Positions 26,014 through 35,594 of a stretch of DNA of 46,248 bases are shown here, piece by piece. A program made the position numbers and the translations under genes. Numbering within the stretch: the first letter of the stretch is position 1; every line of letters begins with the position of its first letter. The notes under the pieces were generated by a model. It did no database searches, was not told where the DNA came from, and saw only the letters and a program-made list of their open reading frames with translations. This stretch comes from Candidatus Omnitrophota bacterium (GTDB taxonomy: Bacteria > Omnitrophota > Gorgyraeia > Gygaellales > Profunditerraquicolaceae), in assembly GCA_028712175.1 (NCBI GenBank), contig JAQTQQ010000010.1, forward strand, positions 1 to 46,248, in the 5' to 3' direction.

Positions 26014-27974
26014 ATCTGACTATTTACACCTTGTTCTTCCAGCCATTCCTGAAACATAAGCACAGTCCAAATAAAATGCTGCCAATCCCGTTTACCGCAA
26101 AGATGCTCCTGCCACCGCAGGCGGATAAACCGGGAATCAAAAAATCCCTCTTGGCGCAAACGGGATTCCCCCAATAATGCTTCTATCCAATCTCTGAGCG
26201 GTCCTCGCATCCAATCTCCTATCGGAATACTAAAACCCATTTTAGGCCGATGGATAAGCTCTTTAGGCACATATTTGTATAACACTTGATTTAATATCCA
26301 TTTACTCTGGCCATTGCGTATCTTCATGGATAAAGGAAGTAACCATGCCAAACTGATAACCCTATGATCAAGGAAAGGTACACGAGTTTCAAGGCTATTG
26401 GACATGGCTGCCCGATCAACCTTGGTTAAAATGTCATCCGGCAAATACGTCATGGTATCCATATACATCATCTGAAGCTTAATATTTGAAAATTGCGGCT
26501 TCAATCCTGTTTCCTTAAGCCAGGTAACGGGCTCCTCAGCCCCGAGAACTACCCGGTCCGGATTAGCAATCCCGGATACCAGGCTATAGTAAATATCTTC
26601 AATGCTATCAACATTTTCCAAACGCATAGAGAATTTCTCAAGTTTCTTCTCCATATTAGAAGGCAAAGTAAAAAATCTCCCTGCGTATTTAAAAATACTT
26701 TCCCAAACTGAAGGTTCTATATTTCTTAGCAAACGTCCGAATGGTCTTCTAACTCTAAATGGAATCTTTGTAATCTTTTTCCAGATATCAACCAATGCAT
26801 AACGGTTATACCCGCAAAACAACTCATCCCCAGCATCGCCAGACAATGAAACTTTAACATATTTGCCTGCCATCTGAGAAACCAAAAAAGTAGGTATCTG
26901 AGAAGAATCTGCAAACGGCTCATCATAAATAACCCCCAACCGCGGAATTACCTGCATAGCCTCTGCCGCCGAGAGATAAAGCTCAGTATGATCCGTCCCA
27001 AGGTGTTGCGCGACAGCTTTTGCGTAACCGGCTTCGTTATAGCTTTTTTCATTAAACCCAATAGAGAACGTTTTAACCGGCCGCCTTGATTCAGCCTGCA
27101 TAAGGGCAACGATTGTCGAAGAATCCACCCCTCCGGATAAAAAAGCCCCCAATGGCACATCCGCTATCATCTGTAAAGAAATTGCCTGCCTCAATTGTTT
27201 ATCAAGAGCGGTAATCGCATCCGTATCGTTACCGGTAAATGGCTGGGTAACGCCCTGAGCCGCAACCTGAGCAAAATTCCAATAAACTATAGGGGCTATA
27301 GTCCGCAGGGCATTAAGGCCCCCAGAAATAGGAAATTGTATATAACTACCCGGAGGAAGTTTTTTTATTCCCATATAAATTGAATACGGAGAAGGAACAT
27401 AGCTATGGCGCAGATATAGGCAAAGAACATTTCGGTCAATTTGGCCAATAAAATCCGGATGAGCCCTGAGCGCCTTTAGCTCTGAACCAAAAAGAAATGT
27501 ATTTTCCTGAAATCCATAGTAAAGGGGTTTTTCTCCAATTCGGTCCCGGGCAAGAGTAAGCATTTTTTTCTTATCGTCCCAAAGCGCGATTGCAAACATT
27601 CCGATAGTTCTTTTAAGCGCACCCTCAATTCCCCACTTTTCAAATCCCTCTAAAAGAGTCTCTGTATCTGAATGCCCGCGCCAATTAACAAGCCCAAGTT
27701 CCTTTCTCCACCCTAAATGGTTATAAATCTCTCCGTTCAAAACAATCACATAACGTCCAGATTTAGAAACCATGGGTTGATGCCCCGCTTCAGAAAGATC
27801 AACGATCGACAGACGGCGATGGCCAAAAGAAACTCCAGCATCCTGATTAACCCACACGCCGGAATCATCAGGGCCGCGATGAGTCAAAGTATCTCTCATT
27901 TGTTTGATGTTTTTAAGCATCTCATTCTTATTTTTTATACCTGAAAAATCTATAAAACCGGTAATTCCACACAT
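26010..27974 (-). CDS. asnB: Glutamine-hydrolysing asparagine synthase family amidotransferase
   Basis: A complete 654-residue AsnB-type enzyme. C2 of MCGITGFIDF is the glutaminase nucleophile, and LTHRGPDDSGVWV, FGHRRLSIVDLSEAGHQPM and VLNGEIYNH form the glutaminase domain. GAFLSGGVDSSTIVALM is the ATP pyrophosphatase loop, and SLSGDAGDELFCGYNRY and LETRVPFLDHRVISLAW complete the synthase domain. In polysaccharide clusters these proteins often amidate uronic acids, as WbpS-type enzymes do, rather than making asparagine. The nucleotide-sugar dehydrogenase at 14799 could supply such a uronate. It lies between the MT-GT4 fusion and the membrane protein, with an ATGA overlap to the latter. Confidence 0.93.
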   Translation of the reverse strand: MCGITGFIDFSGIKNKNEMLKNIKQMRDTLTHRGPDDSGVWVNQDAGVSFGHRRLSIVDLSEAGHQPMVSKSGRYVIVLNGEIYNHLGWRKELGLVNWRGHSDTETLLEGFEKWGIEGALKRTIGMFAIALWDDKKKMLTLARDRIGEKPLYYGFQENTFLFGSELKALRAHPDFIGQIDRNVLCLYLRHSYVPSPYSIYMGIKKLPPGSYIQFPISGGLNALRTIAPIVYWNFAQVAAQGVTQPFTGNDTDAITALDKQLRQAISLQMIADVPLGAFLSGGVDSSTIVALMQAESRRPVKTFSIGFNEKSYNEAGYAKAVAQHLGTDHTELYLSAAEAMQVIPRLGVIYDEPFADSSQIPTFLVSQMAGKYVKVSLSGDAGDELFCGYNRYALVDIWKKITKIPFRVRRPFGRLLRNIEPSVWESIFKYAGRFFTLPSNMEKKLEKFSMRLENVDSIEDIYYSLVSGIANPDRVVLGAEEPVTWLKETGLKPQFSNIKLQMMYMDTMTYLPDDILTKVDRAAMSNSLETRVPFLDHRVISLAWLLPLSMKIRNGQSKWILNQVLYKYVPKELIHRPKMGFSIPIGDWMRGPLRDWIEALLGESRLRQEGFFDSRFIRLRWQEHLCGKRDWQHFIWTVLMFQEWLEEQGVNSQI

Positions 27975-27984
27975 AGAAATAATT

Positions 27985-29943
27985 CTACCTTTTCTTAGAC
28001 AGAATAGCCTTGTTTAATATAGCAGCCAAATCATGCGCTTTCGCCTGCAAAGAATATTTACTGGAAACTTTAGATCGCCCTGCTTCTCCCATTCTTTTCC
28101 TTAAATTTATATTCTTATATAATGCAATTAAAGAATCATACCACTGCTGATCAGTTTCCGCCAAAAAACCATTTATATGATTTTCAACGATCTCACTATT
28201 CACTCCGACAGGAGATGCAATAACCGGCAAACCGCAAGCCATATACTGTATTAACTTAAAACCGCACTTTCCGCGAGCCCAAAATGTATCCGGTAGCGGC
28301 ATAATCCCAACATCTAAACCAAGCAGCATCTCTATCTCAGTATTCTCAGACCACTCATGTATTCTAAAATTCCTTCCTATGCCCGGGATATCTCCCGAAC
28401 CAATCAAAACAACTGTAGCTTTATATTCGGAACAAAACCTGTCTAAGATTTTCAATACCGGTTTTAAATAAACCGCAGTTGACTGCGAACCAATCCAGCC
28501 TATTGTAAATTCCTTATTTCCAATAAATTCATAATTTTTAACCGGATAGCGTTCAATATCAATAACCGTGGGCAAAATAGATACGTTCTGATTAACTTTC
28601 TTTGCATAGCTAGACAGATAAAGATTGCCGGCTACCACTAAATCTACCATAGATAACAGTTTCATTATTTTATACCTGAACAATAATCTAACCAAAGCAT
28701 TAGGATGCTGGTCATAATTATGAAAAATCGCATCATCAAAATCATAAACAAAAATTGCCCCGCTCTTCTTAAGCAATCTTTCAAAAATTAGTGGCAAAAG
28801 TGGAGCCGCCTCGCAATGCAAAAAAACAAGATCATAATTCTTCGCCGATAAAATTACTTTCAATCTCCTGGTTAATGCCTTTATAAAATCAAAGATGATA
28901 AACTCTCCCAAATTAAACCGCTTTCTAAGATAACCCTCTTCAAAAAATGAAGAAACTTCGCATTTAACATTGTATTTATCCTTCAGATAAGGAATATACT
29001 GTAAAATCCTATGCCTTGTGCTTGCTGCGTCCTTGGCGTATTTCGGTAAAAATAGAATTCTGGAATTATACAGGCCCGTAAGGGAAGTAACTTCGTCTTG
29101 TGCGGCTAAATCAACCTTTGACCTGTACCCTAAAGCGCACCAATAGGGATACGATTTGCTAAAAACTATATTCTCTAACCCAGCAGCCTTCATCATCCGT
29201 TCAATTTCTTTTGCGGAAAACCTTTTTTCAAGGCGCGTACCAAATCTGTCAAGCGCATCTGTACGCATGGCATAAAAACTTAGATTTTTATAGAACGCTA
29301 AAGGCAGCTTATCAATATTAAACCCGAGCTTCTCCATAATAATTTCAATTTTGACTATCGGGTAATAGACAAAAATTGCCATGGCCTGGCTGATAAAATA
29401 CTTCATAAAAAATGGCAATTTCGATACAAGCATTCTTATTGCATCACTTATCTTCCAAATAAGCCTATACCAACTTGGCCTGTTATCAAATGCATAATAA
29501 AGATAGAGTAGAAACGGGGCGCATGGCTTTAACTTATTTACACAAGATTTTATTCCTGCCAAAGTATCCGGAACATGATGCAATACGCCCAGAGAATAAC
29601 CAAAATCCATGCTTTTATCTTTCAAAGGGATACATTCAACGCTGGCGACATGAAAAACACAATTATTCTTTGCAGAAAGATTGGCCTTTGCTACTGCAAT
29701 GGCTTCGGAGCTGGCATCAATACAATGCAATGTGCCGATTTTATCCGCTACAAGTTTTGACCACCTGCCGCTTCCACAACCAAGGTCAAACCCTACGGCA
29801 GACCTGCCTATCTTATCCCAGGGAAAGATATCAAAGTACTTGGAATAAATAAACTGCAACTCCGATTCGGAGATGCCAGACTGATTGAATTTACGCCATT
29901 CATTTCCAAAACCAATCACTGTTTTTTTATCTAGATTAATCAT
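27985..29943 (-). CDS. Fusion of SAM methyltransferase and GT4 glycosyltransferase
   Basis: A 652-residue two-domain protein. Residues 1-280 form a class I methyltransferase: VGFDLGCGSGRWSKLVADKI, MDFGYSLGVLHHVPDTLAGI, LYLYYAFDNRPSWYRLIWKISD and MRTDALDRFGTRLEKRF are typical of a methyltransferase group found in O-antigen clusters. From about 293 (SRILFLPKYAKDAASTRHRILQYIPYL) a GT4 GT-B fold follows, with FIFDF-like strands, IGWIGSQSTAVYLKPVLKIL and GFKLIQYMACGLPVIASPVG. The two activities are usually separate genes; fused, they may add and methylate the same residue or cap the chain. The donor is unknown. No frameshift or stop is seen at the junction. Confidence 0.88.
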   Translation of the reverse strand: MINLDKKTVIGFGNEWRKFNQSGISESELQFIYSKYFDIFPWDKIGRSAVGFDLGCGSGRWSKLVADKIGTLHCIDASSEAIAVAKANLSAKNNCVFHVASVECIPLKDKSMDFGYSLGVLHHVPDTLAGIKSCVNKLKPCAPFLLYLYYAFDNRPSWYRLIWKISDAIRMLVSKLPFFMKYFISQAMAIFVYYPIVKIEIIMEKLGFNIDKLPLAFYKNLSFYAMRTDALDRFGTRLEKRFSAKEIERMMKAAGLENIVFSKSYPYWCALGYRSKVDLAAQDEVTSLTGLYNSRILFLPKYAKDAASTRHRILQYIPYLKDKYNVKCEVSSFFEEGYLRKRFNLGEFIIFDFIKALTRRLKVILSAKNYDLVFLHCEAAPLLPLIFERLLKKSGAIFVYDFDDAIFHNYDQHPNALVRLLFRYKIMKLLSMVDLVVAGNLYLSSYAKKVNQNVSILPTVIDIERYPVKNYEFIGNKEFTIGWIGSQSTAVYLKPVLKILDRFCSEYKATVVLIGSGDIPGIGRNFRIHEWSENTEIEMLLGLDVGIMPLPDTFWARGKCGFKLIQYMACGLPVIASPVGVNSEIVENHINGFLAETDQQWYDSLIALYKNINLRKRMGEAGRSKVSSKYSLQAKAHDLAAILNKAILSKKR

Positions 29944-30009
29944 TTTTCTATCTTGTTCGGAATAACTTTTTTGGGCTGAAGAAATATGGAAACCAGCTCC
30001 TTTTTCTAT

Positions 30010-31200
30010 CTATAAACCGCAGGCTTCCAAATAGGAATCGACCGTTTTTACAGGAGAAAAATCCATTACGCGCTCCCGGCCAGCACGGCAATACTCTTCT
30101 CTTAATCTTTTATCGTTTAAAATTATTTTAATCCCTTCTGCCAATGCTTGAACATTGCCGCTCTCAATTAACATCCCATAATCTGCTTTCAATATCCCAA
30201 AGAAATCTTCCTCTGGGGGCATTGAGGGAGCCAAAATTTCTCTCGGCCCCGAATGACAATCAAATGCAACAACCGGGCACCCCACAGCCATCGCCTCAAC
30301 CAGCGCATTTGGAAAACCTTCAAAAGAAGAAGATAAACAAAAAACCGTTGACCTGGCTACGTAAGCAAAAGGATTGTTTTGATATCCCAGGAACGAAACA
30401 TCTTGTCCAATATCCAGCTGTTGAGAAAGCTTTATTAATTTATCCTTTAATACGCCCTCACCTATAATCAACAGTCTGCAATCTCTCTCTTTATGAATCT
30501 CGGAAAAAACCTTCAAAAGTACCGTCTGATTCTTTTGTTCCGAAAGCCGGCCCATATTTACAATAATAGGGATGTCCTGCGAAAACCAAGGATGCCCGGG
30601 AATCTCCTGTGAAAGCCCTTTGATTTTCTCTGCATCAACCAGATTATGAACAACCCGGATCCGTTGTGGAGAAACTTTAAACATACGCATTAATTCATTT
30701 TTAATATGTTCCGACACAGCTATAACTATGTCCGCCCGCCGATAAATAAATTTCATAACTCTTCTATTCACAAAACCATAAAGCCCGTTCATGATTAGAT
30801 CAATCTTTGAAATGGCTGTACGTTCGCTAATTACGGTTTTATATTTACGAGTGGGCAGCAACAATCTTACTAGAATATTAATCGAATTTGCTTGAAGAAA
30901 GCTAACCACCGCATCAGGATTAAGGCTGACCACCACTTTTCTGAACCGATAAATACGGCGGATTATTTCAAATAATTTAAAAAAAAGATTCTTTGTCTCG
31001 GATAAATTAACCCCCAGAGAAATAATCTTCCCTTTGTGTGAATAGGAGATTTTATTCTCAAATAAAACAATGTGCTGCTCTACCCATGCAGGAAGATTTA
31101 AGGACAATTCGGAAATAACCCGCTCTGCTCCTCCTCCGGAAAGAGTGGGGATAAAAAAAACCAGCTTATTTTTCTTTAGAAGCATATTTTCTGCATACAT
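30010..31200 (-). CDS. GT4 family glycosyltransferase
   Basis: A 396-residue GT-B glycosyltransferase. The N-domain has FFIPTLSGGGAERVISELSLNL, the classic acceptor-side start of GT4 enzymes. DIVIAVSEHIKNELMRMFKVSPQRIRVVHNLVD leads into the C-domain with IVNMGRLSEQKNQTVLLKVF and the E-x7-E donor site in SSSFEGFPNALVEAMAVGCPVVAFDCHSGPREIL. This matches alpha-glycosyltransferases for GalNAc, Gal or Glc in capsule and O-antigen assembly; the specificity cannot be assigned. ATGs at 31200 and 31185 are both possible starts. A 66-base gap precedes the MT-GT4 fusion and a 38-base gap follows the methyltransferase gene. Confidence 0.9.
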   Translation of the reverse strand: MYAENMLLKKNKLVFFIPTLSGGGAERVISELSLNLPAWVEQHIVLFENKISYSHKGKIISLGVNLSETKNLFFKLFEIIRRIYRFRKVVVSLNPDAVVSFLQANSINILVRLLLPTRKYKTVISERTAISKIDLIMNGLYGFVNRRVMKFIYRRADIVIAVSEHIKNELMRMFKVSPQRIRVVHNLVDAEKIKGLSQEIPGHPWFSQDIPIIVNMGRLSEQKNQTVLLKVFSEIHKERDCRLLIIGEGVLKDKLIKLSQQLDIGQDVSFLGYQNNPFAYVARSTVFCLSSSFEGFPNALVEAMAVGCPVVAFDCHSGPREILAPSMPPEEDFFGILKADYGMLIESGNVQALAEGIKIILNDKRLREEYCRAGRERVMDFSPVKTVDSYLEACGL

Positions 31201-31238
31201 TCTAAGACTAACCCCTTAAAAACTACTGCTATTCTTGA

Positions 31239-32333
31239 CTAATTTAAATCCTGATAAACCTTGCGGAATAAAATCTTAATTAATAATAGCAATACCCCTG
31301 GCCAAAATAGTAGCGGTAAAGCTTTCGCTGCTGATGCATCCGTCTTTGCCCCGATGCGTATAAGAACATGTAAATTATATGGAGCGGATTCCCATGAATC
31401 CACAACAGGCAAATCCAATGATTTAAGTAATTTTAAAAAAGAGGGCATATTCCAAGTATGCATGTGCACATAGGGCGCTTCTTGAGGCTGATAATGTTCC
31501 ATGCTCCACCAAAAAGATTTTGCACCTTCATTACTCAAATGAGCAGGGTCAGAGAATGGGACTTTATTTTTATAATCTTCCTGCAGGTGCTCTAATGAAG
31601 TAAGCGGACGGAAATAGTCAGCGGTATGTTCTTTATTTGGCAGAACAATATAAATATAACCTCCGTTTTTAACAACTCGTCCCCATTCAAGAAGCGCCTT
31701 TATAGGGTTACTTAAATGCTCCAGAGTATGGCTAGAAATAATAAAATCAAAATCTTTGTCTGAAAAACCTGAAAGGTCCGTAGCATCTTGCTGAAAAGAC
31801 CCGTTTTTGTTATTACCATAATCCATTCGGATCAGGGTCCGGCTACGCGGTAGAAAATTAGAGATACCCGGAACATTGCCTCCTATCTCAAGGCCTTTTC
31901 CCCGAACAGTTCGAACAACCCGGTCACAATGAACCAATGCTGATATCTTATCCAAAACCCCGCTCCTTAAATAATTCTGGCCTTGCGCTGTCTTTTTACC
32001 AAAATGCGCCTGCTCATTACTGCTAATAGCTCGAATAGTTTTTACCATATTAGTAACTATCTCGCCCATATCCGTAAACTGGCGGTAGCTGACTAAGACC
32101 TTTTCGGCAATCATTTTTTTAAGAAAAGCCATTTTTTCTTTTCTCTGTGATACAGGCATACCTTCTTCAACACTAGCCAAATCACAAGGCCTCAAGAAAC
32201 GAAGAAGCAAATCAACCATCCCAGGGTCAATTTTACTTCTATAAGCCCCCAACACATCAATAGGGTTTGTTATATACAAATCACCCTGATACCAATAAAG
32301 AAAATAGTTCTGGGATAATGAATACTCAGCCAT
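31239..32333 (-). CDS. SAM methyltransferase with unusual N-terminal domain and C-terminal hydrophobic tail
   Basis: A 364-residue protein. The class I core includes KGLEIGGNVPGISNFLPRSRTLIRMDYG, FSDKDFDFIISSHTLEHLSNPIKALLEWGRVVKNGGYIYIVLPNKEHTADYFRPLTSLEHL and HMHTWNMPSFLKLLKSLDLPVV, a group common in O-antigen clusters. About 110 extra residues precede it (YFLYWYQGDLYITNPIDVLGAYRSKIDPGMVDLLLRF, then QRKEKMAFLKKMIAEKVLVSYRQF). They read like a small winged-helix or precursor-binding fold and are not usual in this family. The last 25 residues are strongly hydrophobic (LPLLFWPGVLLLLIKILF), suggesting membrane attachment near lipid-linked substrate. The acceptor is unknown. Confidence 0.83.
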   Translation of the reverse strand: MAEYSLSQNYFLYWYQGDLYITNPIDVLGAYRSKIDPGMVDLLLRFLRPCDLASVEEGMPVSQRKEKMAFLKKMIAEKVLVSYRQFTDMGEIVTNMVKTIRAISSNEQAHFGKKTAQGQNYLRSGVLDKISALVHCDRVVRTVRGKGLEIGGNVPGISNFLPRSRTLIRMDYGNNKNGSFQQDATDLSGFSDKDFDFIISSHTLEHLSNPIKALLEWGRVVKNGGYIYIVLPNKEHTADYFRPLTSLEHLQEDYKNKVPFSDPAHLSNEGAKSFWWSMEHYQPQEAPYVHMHTWNMPSFLKLLKSLDLPVVDSWESAPYNLHVLIRIGAKTDASAAKALPLLFWPGVLLLLIKILFRKVYQDLN

Positions 32334-32349
32334 CCTTTGTCAGCCTTTC

Positions 32350-33102
32350 TTAAGGTCTATCTTTGGTAACAACCCCGAATCTGGAACTGTAATCAATGCG
32401 GTTTAGGAAAATTCTAATGTCGTTTCTTTCTATAAATTCATCAACCGCTTTACGGACCCCCTGCCACGAACCGTAATCATCAATAATAAGGATTCCCCCC
32501 TGTGATATTCTGTTAAAAAGATGCTTCAGCTCGTGAACCGTTGATTCATAAAAATCTGTATCCAGCCTTAAAATAGAAATAGTGCGCGGTGCCAAATCCG
32601 GTACGGTATCTTCAATTCTCCCCTTAACGAAATGTATTTTGCTTTTATCATATGCACTTAATGACATTACTTTTTTTACTTCTTCCAAGCCGACACAGCA
32701 CCAGGCTGACCCGGGATTCTTTTTATGGCCCTGCTTTAACAGCAAAGCTGCGGGCCTACCATTGCTATAGACATCATCCTCGCTGGGGGTAGTCATACCG
32801 TCAAAAGTATCAAAAAGATATAGCCCCCTAGTTTGGTTTTTTAGCTTAACCAACATCAATGCTACTGCCAACATACTGCCGCCTTTCCAAACGCCACACT
32901 CAACGATATCCCCCGGGATATCCTCTGCAACAACGTATTTAACAGCGTCGCATAAGGCCGAAACCCTTTCATAAGAAGTCATTGTATAATGCATCACTTT
33001 ATTTATAATATCGGCATTTTCCCCCGAAGCAATATCCGGGGCAGGAAACCGCCTGATTTCAAAACCTAACCTGTTTAATATATTCATAATGATTTTTTTC
33101 AT
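32350..33102 (-). CDS. TylF/MycF-family sugar O-methyltransferase
   Basis: A 250-residue enzyme of the macrocin O-methyltransferase family, which methylates hydroxyls of deoxysugars using SAM and Mg2+. Signatures are DIVECGVWKGGSMLAVALMLV near 64, LYLFDTFDGMTTPSEDDV, ILRLDTDFYESTVHELKHLFNRISQGGILIIDDYGSWQGVRKAVDEFI with the metal-binding acidic residues, and a histidine near the chain's middle. The start at 33102 (MKKIIMNILNRLGF) is an ATG; M6 at 33087 is possible. A gap of 70 bases separates it from the upstream methyltransferase. This is the methyltransferase in the window with the clearest sugar-specific family assignment besides the C-methyltransferase. Confidence 0.88.
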   Translation of the reverse strand: MKKIIMNILNRLGFEIRRFPAPDIASGENADIINKVMHYTMTSYERVSALCDAVKYVVAEDIPGDIVECGVWKGGSMLAVALMLVKLKNQTRGLYLFDTFDGMTTPSEDDVYSNGRPAALLLKQGHKKNPGSAWCCVGLEEVKKVMSLSAYDKSKIHFVKGRIEDTVPDLAPRTISILRLDTDFYESTVHELKHLFNRISQGGILIIDDYGSWQGVRKAVDEFIERNDIRIFLNRIDYSSRFGVVTKDRP

Positions 33103-33172
33103 TTTTTTTAGTTCATTATCAAACCAGTTATTTAACTATAGCAAATCTTACTCTTTAAATTTTAAAAACATA

Positions 33173-34171
33173 TCACGCCTTTCTCTTGATAACACCAGCA
33201 TTACCTTGGCCGCAGCCTTTGCATACAACAACATAACCATCTGGCAAATTAAAAAGGTCCTTTTTCCATACGGAAAATGCCGCCGGTTCATCATACTTTG
33301 GCGCCCACATATCAAACGTGTCAAGCACGGACCAGCGATACGCTGTATCCGCATCAAGCTTACCCTCGATTTCAAGATTCAACGGGAAGGTTGAGTTCAA
33401 AGACCTGTTGATAATAAACCGGAAATACTTCTTAAACCCCTGCCCCTGAAAACGTGACAATAAGAAATGCTGAACAGGAATGGAAAAAGCACACACTACC
33501 TCCGCCATTTTTAAGGTCGCAAGAGGGGAAAACAACCTGCTAAAGGGACGAATACAATATTTTAAAATATGCGCCGAACGCAAGCTGATCTGATAACGAT
33601 CAACAAGCAATACCCCGCCGGGACGGACATATTCCCAAAGACACTGTAATGCTTTCTTCGCGTTACCGGTGTGCTGGAGCATTCCTAAACCAACAACAAT
33701 ATCAAAAGACCTTTTCTTAAAAGGCAGGCTAAAAACATCCGCTTGGGTATTAAAAAGCTGTCCTTTTCTCCTAAAGCTTTGGTTAAATTCAGCGCAAACC
33801 TCAACCGCTGCAGAATAATCCACAGAAATAACTTTAGCGCCAAAGCTTAAAAGAACCTCAGTAAACCTGCCTGCCCCACATCCAACCTCTAAAACATTTT
33901 TTCCCTTGAATTCTTCGGGCAACATCTCCGATTGATCTAACAACCTATCGCGTGAACAAGTTGTCCCATTCTTACTATCAAGTTGAACATCAGCAAATTT
34001 TTTCCATTGAATGGCAAAATTATCATGAGTTGCACCAGACGAAAAACGCGCTATTCCGCCCCGAACCGGATATATACTACTACACCTGCAGCAAGAATAA
34101 TATACCGCTGAATCAATCAAATCCCCTCCGCAAGCGGGACAAATCAATAATTGTAAATTTTCATTATCCAT
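33173..34171 (-). CDS. SAM methyltransferase with N-terminal zinc ribbon
   Basis: A 332-residue protein with a Trm112-like zinc ribbon at residues 8-45 (C11-x2-C14 and C27/C28-x-C30, then YPVRGGIARF) and a class I core with NVLEVGCGAGRFTEVLLSFGAKVISVDYS, FDIVVGLGMLQHTGNAKKALQCLWEYVRPGGVLLVDRYQ. The end has a further C-x2-C pair (VVVCKGCGQGNAG). It resembles the protein at 5383 in layout but is not a recent copy. These ribbon-methyltransferases often modify lipid-linked glycans; the substrate is unknown. It sits seven bases after the surface carbohydrate gene. Confidence 0.85.
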   Translation of the reverse strand: MDNENLQLLICPACGGDLIDSAVYYSCCRCSSIYPVRGGIARFSSGATHDNFAIQWKKFADVQLDSKNGTTCSRDRLLDQSEMLPEEFKGKNVLEVGCGAGRFTEVLLSFGAKVISVDYSAAVEVCAEFNQSFRRKGQLFNTQADVFSLPFKKRSFDIVVGLGMLQHTGNAKKALQCLWEYVRPGGVLLVDRYQISLRSAHILKYCIRPFSRLFSPLATLKMAEVVCAFSIPVQHFLLSRFQGQGFKKYFRFIINRSLNSTFPLNLEIEGKLDADTAYRWSVLDTFDMWAPKYDEPAAFSVWKKDLFNLPDGYVVVCKGCGQGNAGVIKRKA

Positions 34172-34178
34172 AAAATTT

Positions 34179-35594
34179 TCACCTAAGACTTAGCGAAAAA
34201 AGCTCACTGCCGTGATAATTAACTGAAATCTTTAACTTTAATATATTTTCAATTAGTTTCAACCGCGCCTGAATATCCGCGGACTGAAACGGAACATACA
34301 TATTTGGATTATTAAGAAACCTATACTCATCCTGTTTTGTTTTCAAAAACGGCCGGACTAGCTTCTTTACTCCCTGCGTCGCTTGATAAGTAAACTCATC
34401 AAGCGCATGAATTAAAAGCGACGAAGACATATAATGACGTCCTGACAGCCTATCTGCTTCCAAAACAAGCTCTATAAAATTTTTTAGGCCATTATCCGTA
34501 TTAAAGTTATCAATCAGCTCATTTAAAAACAATCCCCGCCAGTCCTTGGATAAGACTTTCGTTTTTGACTCTTTTTGCGTTAAAAATTCTTTTACCGCCA
34601 GCAGTACCTCTTCCTGCTTTACGCATTCTCTCCCTACTTGATTGGAAAGCACATGGCCATACTGCGGATCCGATACCGGCTTATAGCTGATTATGTTCGC
34701 ACCTAAAAAATAAGCCTCAATAGCGGTAGTGCATCCATTATGGATAAGTGTTTTACTCGCCAATATCCAGGGAACCACGCTCCCCTCATGCACAACTTTA
34801 ATATTGCGGACTCCGTCAAATATAGTACGGTACATACGCGAATCCTCGCAGGGATGCGGCCTGACAATAATGTTTGTATTAGGGAATTCAAGACTCAAAA
34901 TATTTATTAAATCGATAAAATCGGCAAATATCTTGTTTTCCAACGACCAGCGTTTCAAATACTGCTTTCTAGCCGTCAAATCATTAATCAGGTATCCGAA
35001 GTAGGAAGTAAAAATTTTCGTTGGCCCAAGGCCATAATTGGCGTAGACAAAATTTGTATTTACCAAAATAAAATCACCATATTTACTTTTCAACTCGTCA
35101 GCCTTAGGCTGAAAGTAATCCCTGAAGGGAGGCTTGTACAAATCGAATTTAGGATACCCTACGGTACGAATATGTTCACTACAAGCAGGCGTAAGGCTGC
35201 GATAATAAGCGTTTTGATAATTTCCCCATGTGCAGATAAAATCGTCCTTGGAGAGGACACGCGGGTCCAGCCTTCTGGAAAGACAGCTCTTCCAGCCTTC
35301 ATCCATGCCATAGTAGACCGCTCCCTCCTCATCCAAGTGAACCAAAACAAACCCATTTTTTTTAATCGCCATATAGCGCTCAATATTAGAAAATGGCCAC
35401 TCCTCACGAAAAATATTTTTACCGATATATACCCCCCCACGCAGGTATTTTGTGAGCCGAAATATCGCATCATGCTGTCCAACAAAAACCCGGTTGCTCT
35501 TCTTCAGGCACATACAAGCAAGAAAAAGTTTATAATCCAATTCTCGGTTTATTATCTCTATAGGGAAAAGTATGGGTGTTTTAGAGTCCTGCAT
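34179..35594 (-). CDS. Surface carbohydrate biosynthesis protein (CDP-glycerol glycerophosphotransferase-like fold)
   Basis: A 471-residue cytoplasmic protein. Its start, TPILFPIEIINRELDYKLFLACMCLKKSNRVFVGQHDAIFRLTKYLRGGVYIGKNIF, matches a family I know as surface carbohydrate biosynthesis proteins, found in polysaccharide clusters. The middle NIIVRPHPCEDSRMYRTIF and HNGCTTAIEAYFLGANIISYKP resemble the GT-B-like nucleotide-binding half of CDP-glycerol glycerophosphotransferases and capsule KpsS-like enzymes. A biochemical role has not been assigned to my knowledge; transfer of a sugar or polyol-phosphate is a reasonable inference. The ORF track begins at a TTG (35600); the ATG at 35594, with GGGA nine bases upstream, is preferred. 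It overlaps the flippase stop by 14 bases. Confidence 0.8.
   Translation of the reverse strand: MQDSKTPILFPIEIINRELDYKLFLACMCLKKSNRVFVGQHDAIFRLTKYLRGGVYIGKNIFREEWPFSNIERYMAIKKNGFVLVHLDEEGAVYYGMDEGWKSCLSRRLDPRVLSKDDFICTWGNYQNAYYRSLTPACSEHIRTVGYPKFDLYKPPFRDYFQPKADELKSKYGDFILVNTNFVYANYGLGPTKIFTSYFGYLINDLTARKQYLKRWSLENKIFADFIDLINILSLEFPNTNIIVRPHPCEDSRMYRTIFDGVRNIKVVHEGSVVPWILASKTLIHNGCTTAIEAYFLGANIISYKPVSDPQYGHVLSNQVGRECVKQEEVLLAVKEFLTQKESKTKVLSKDWRGLFLNELIDNFNTDNGLKNFIELVLEADRLSGRHYMSSSLLIHALDEFTYQATQGVKKLVRPFLKTKQDEYRFLNNPNMYVPFQSADIQARLKLIENILKLKISVNYHGSELFSLSLR

Noticed and set aside
29944-30009. Gap between the GT4 gene and the MT-GT4 fusion examined for a regulatory site
   Set aside because: No spaced promoter hexamers, hairpin or T run are present; it appears to be a plain spacer with a GGAG-containing stretch.
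33115-33144. Possible promoter TTGCTA-18-GATAAT before the TylF-type gene
   Set aside because: Spacing is one base long, matches are partial, and transcription would start only about six bases before the ATG. It is too weak to list as a feature.
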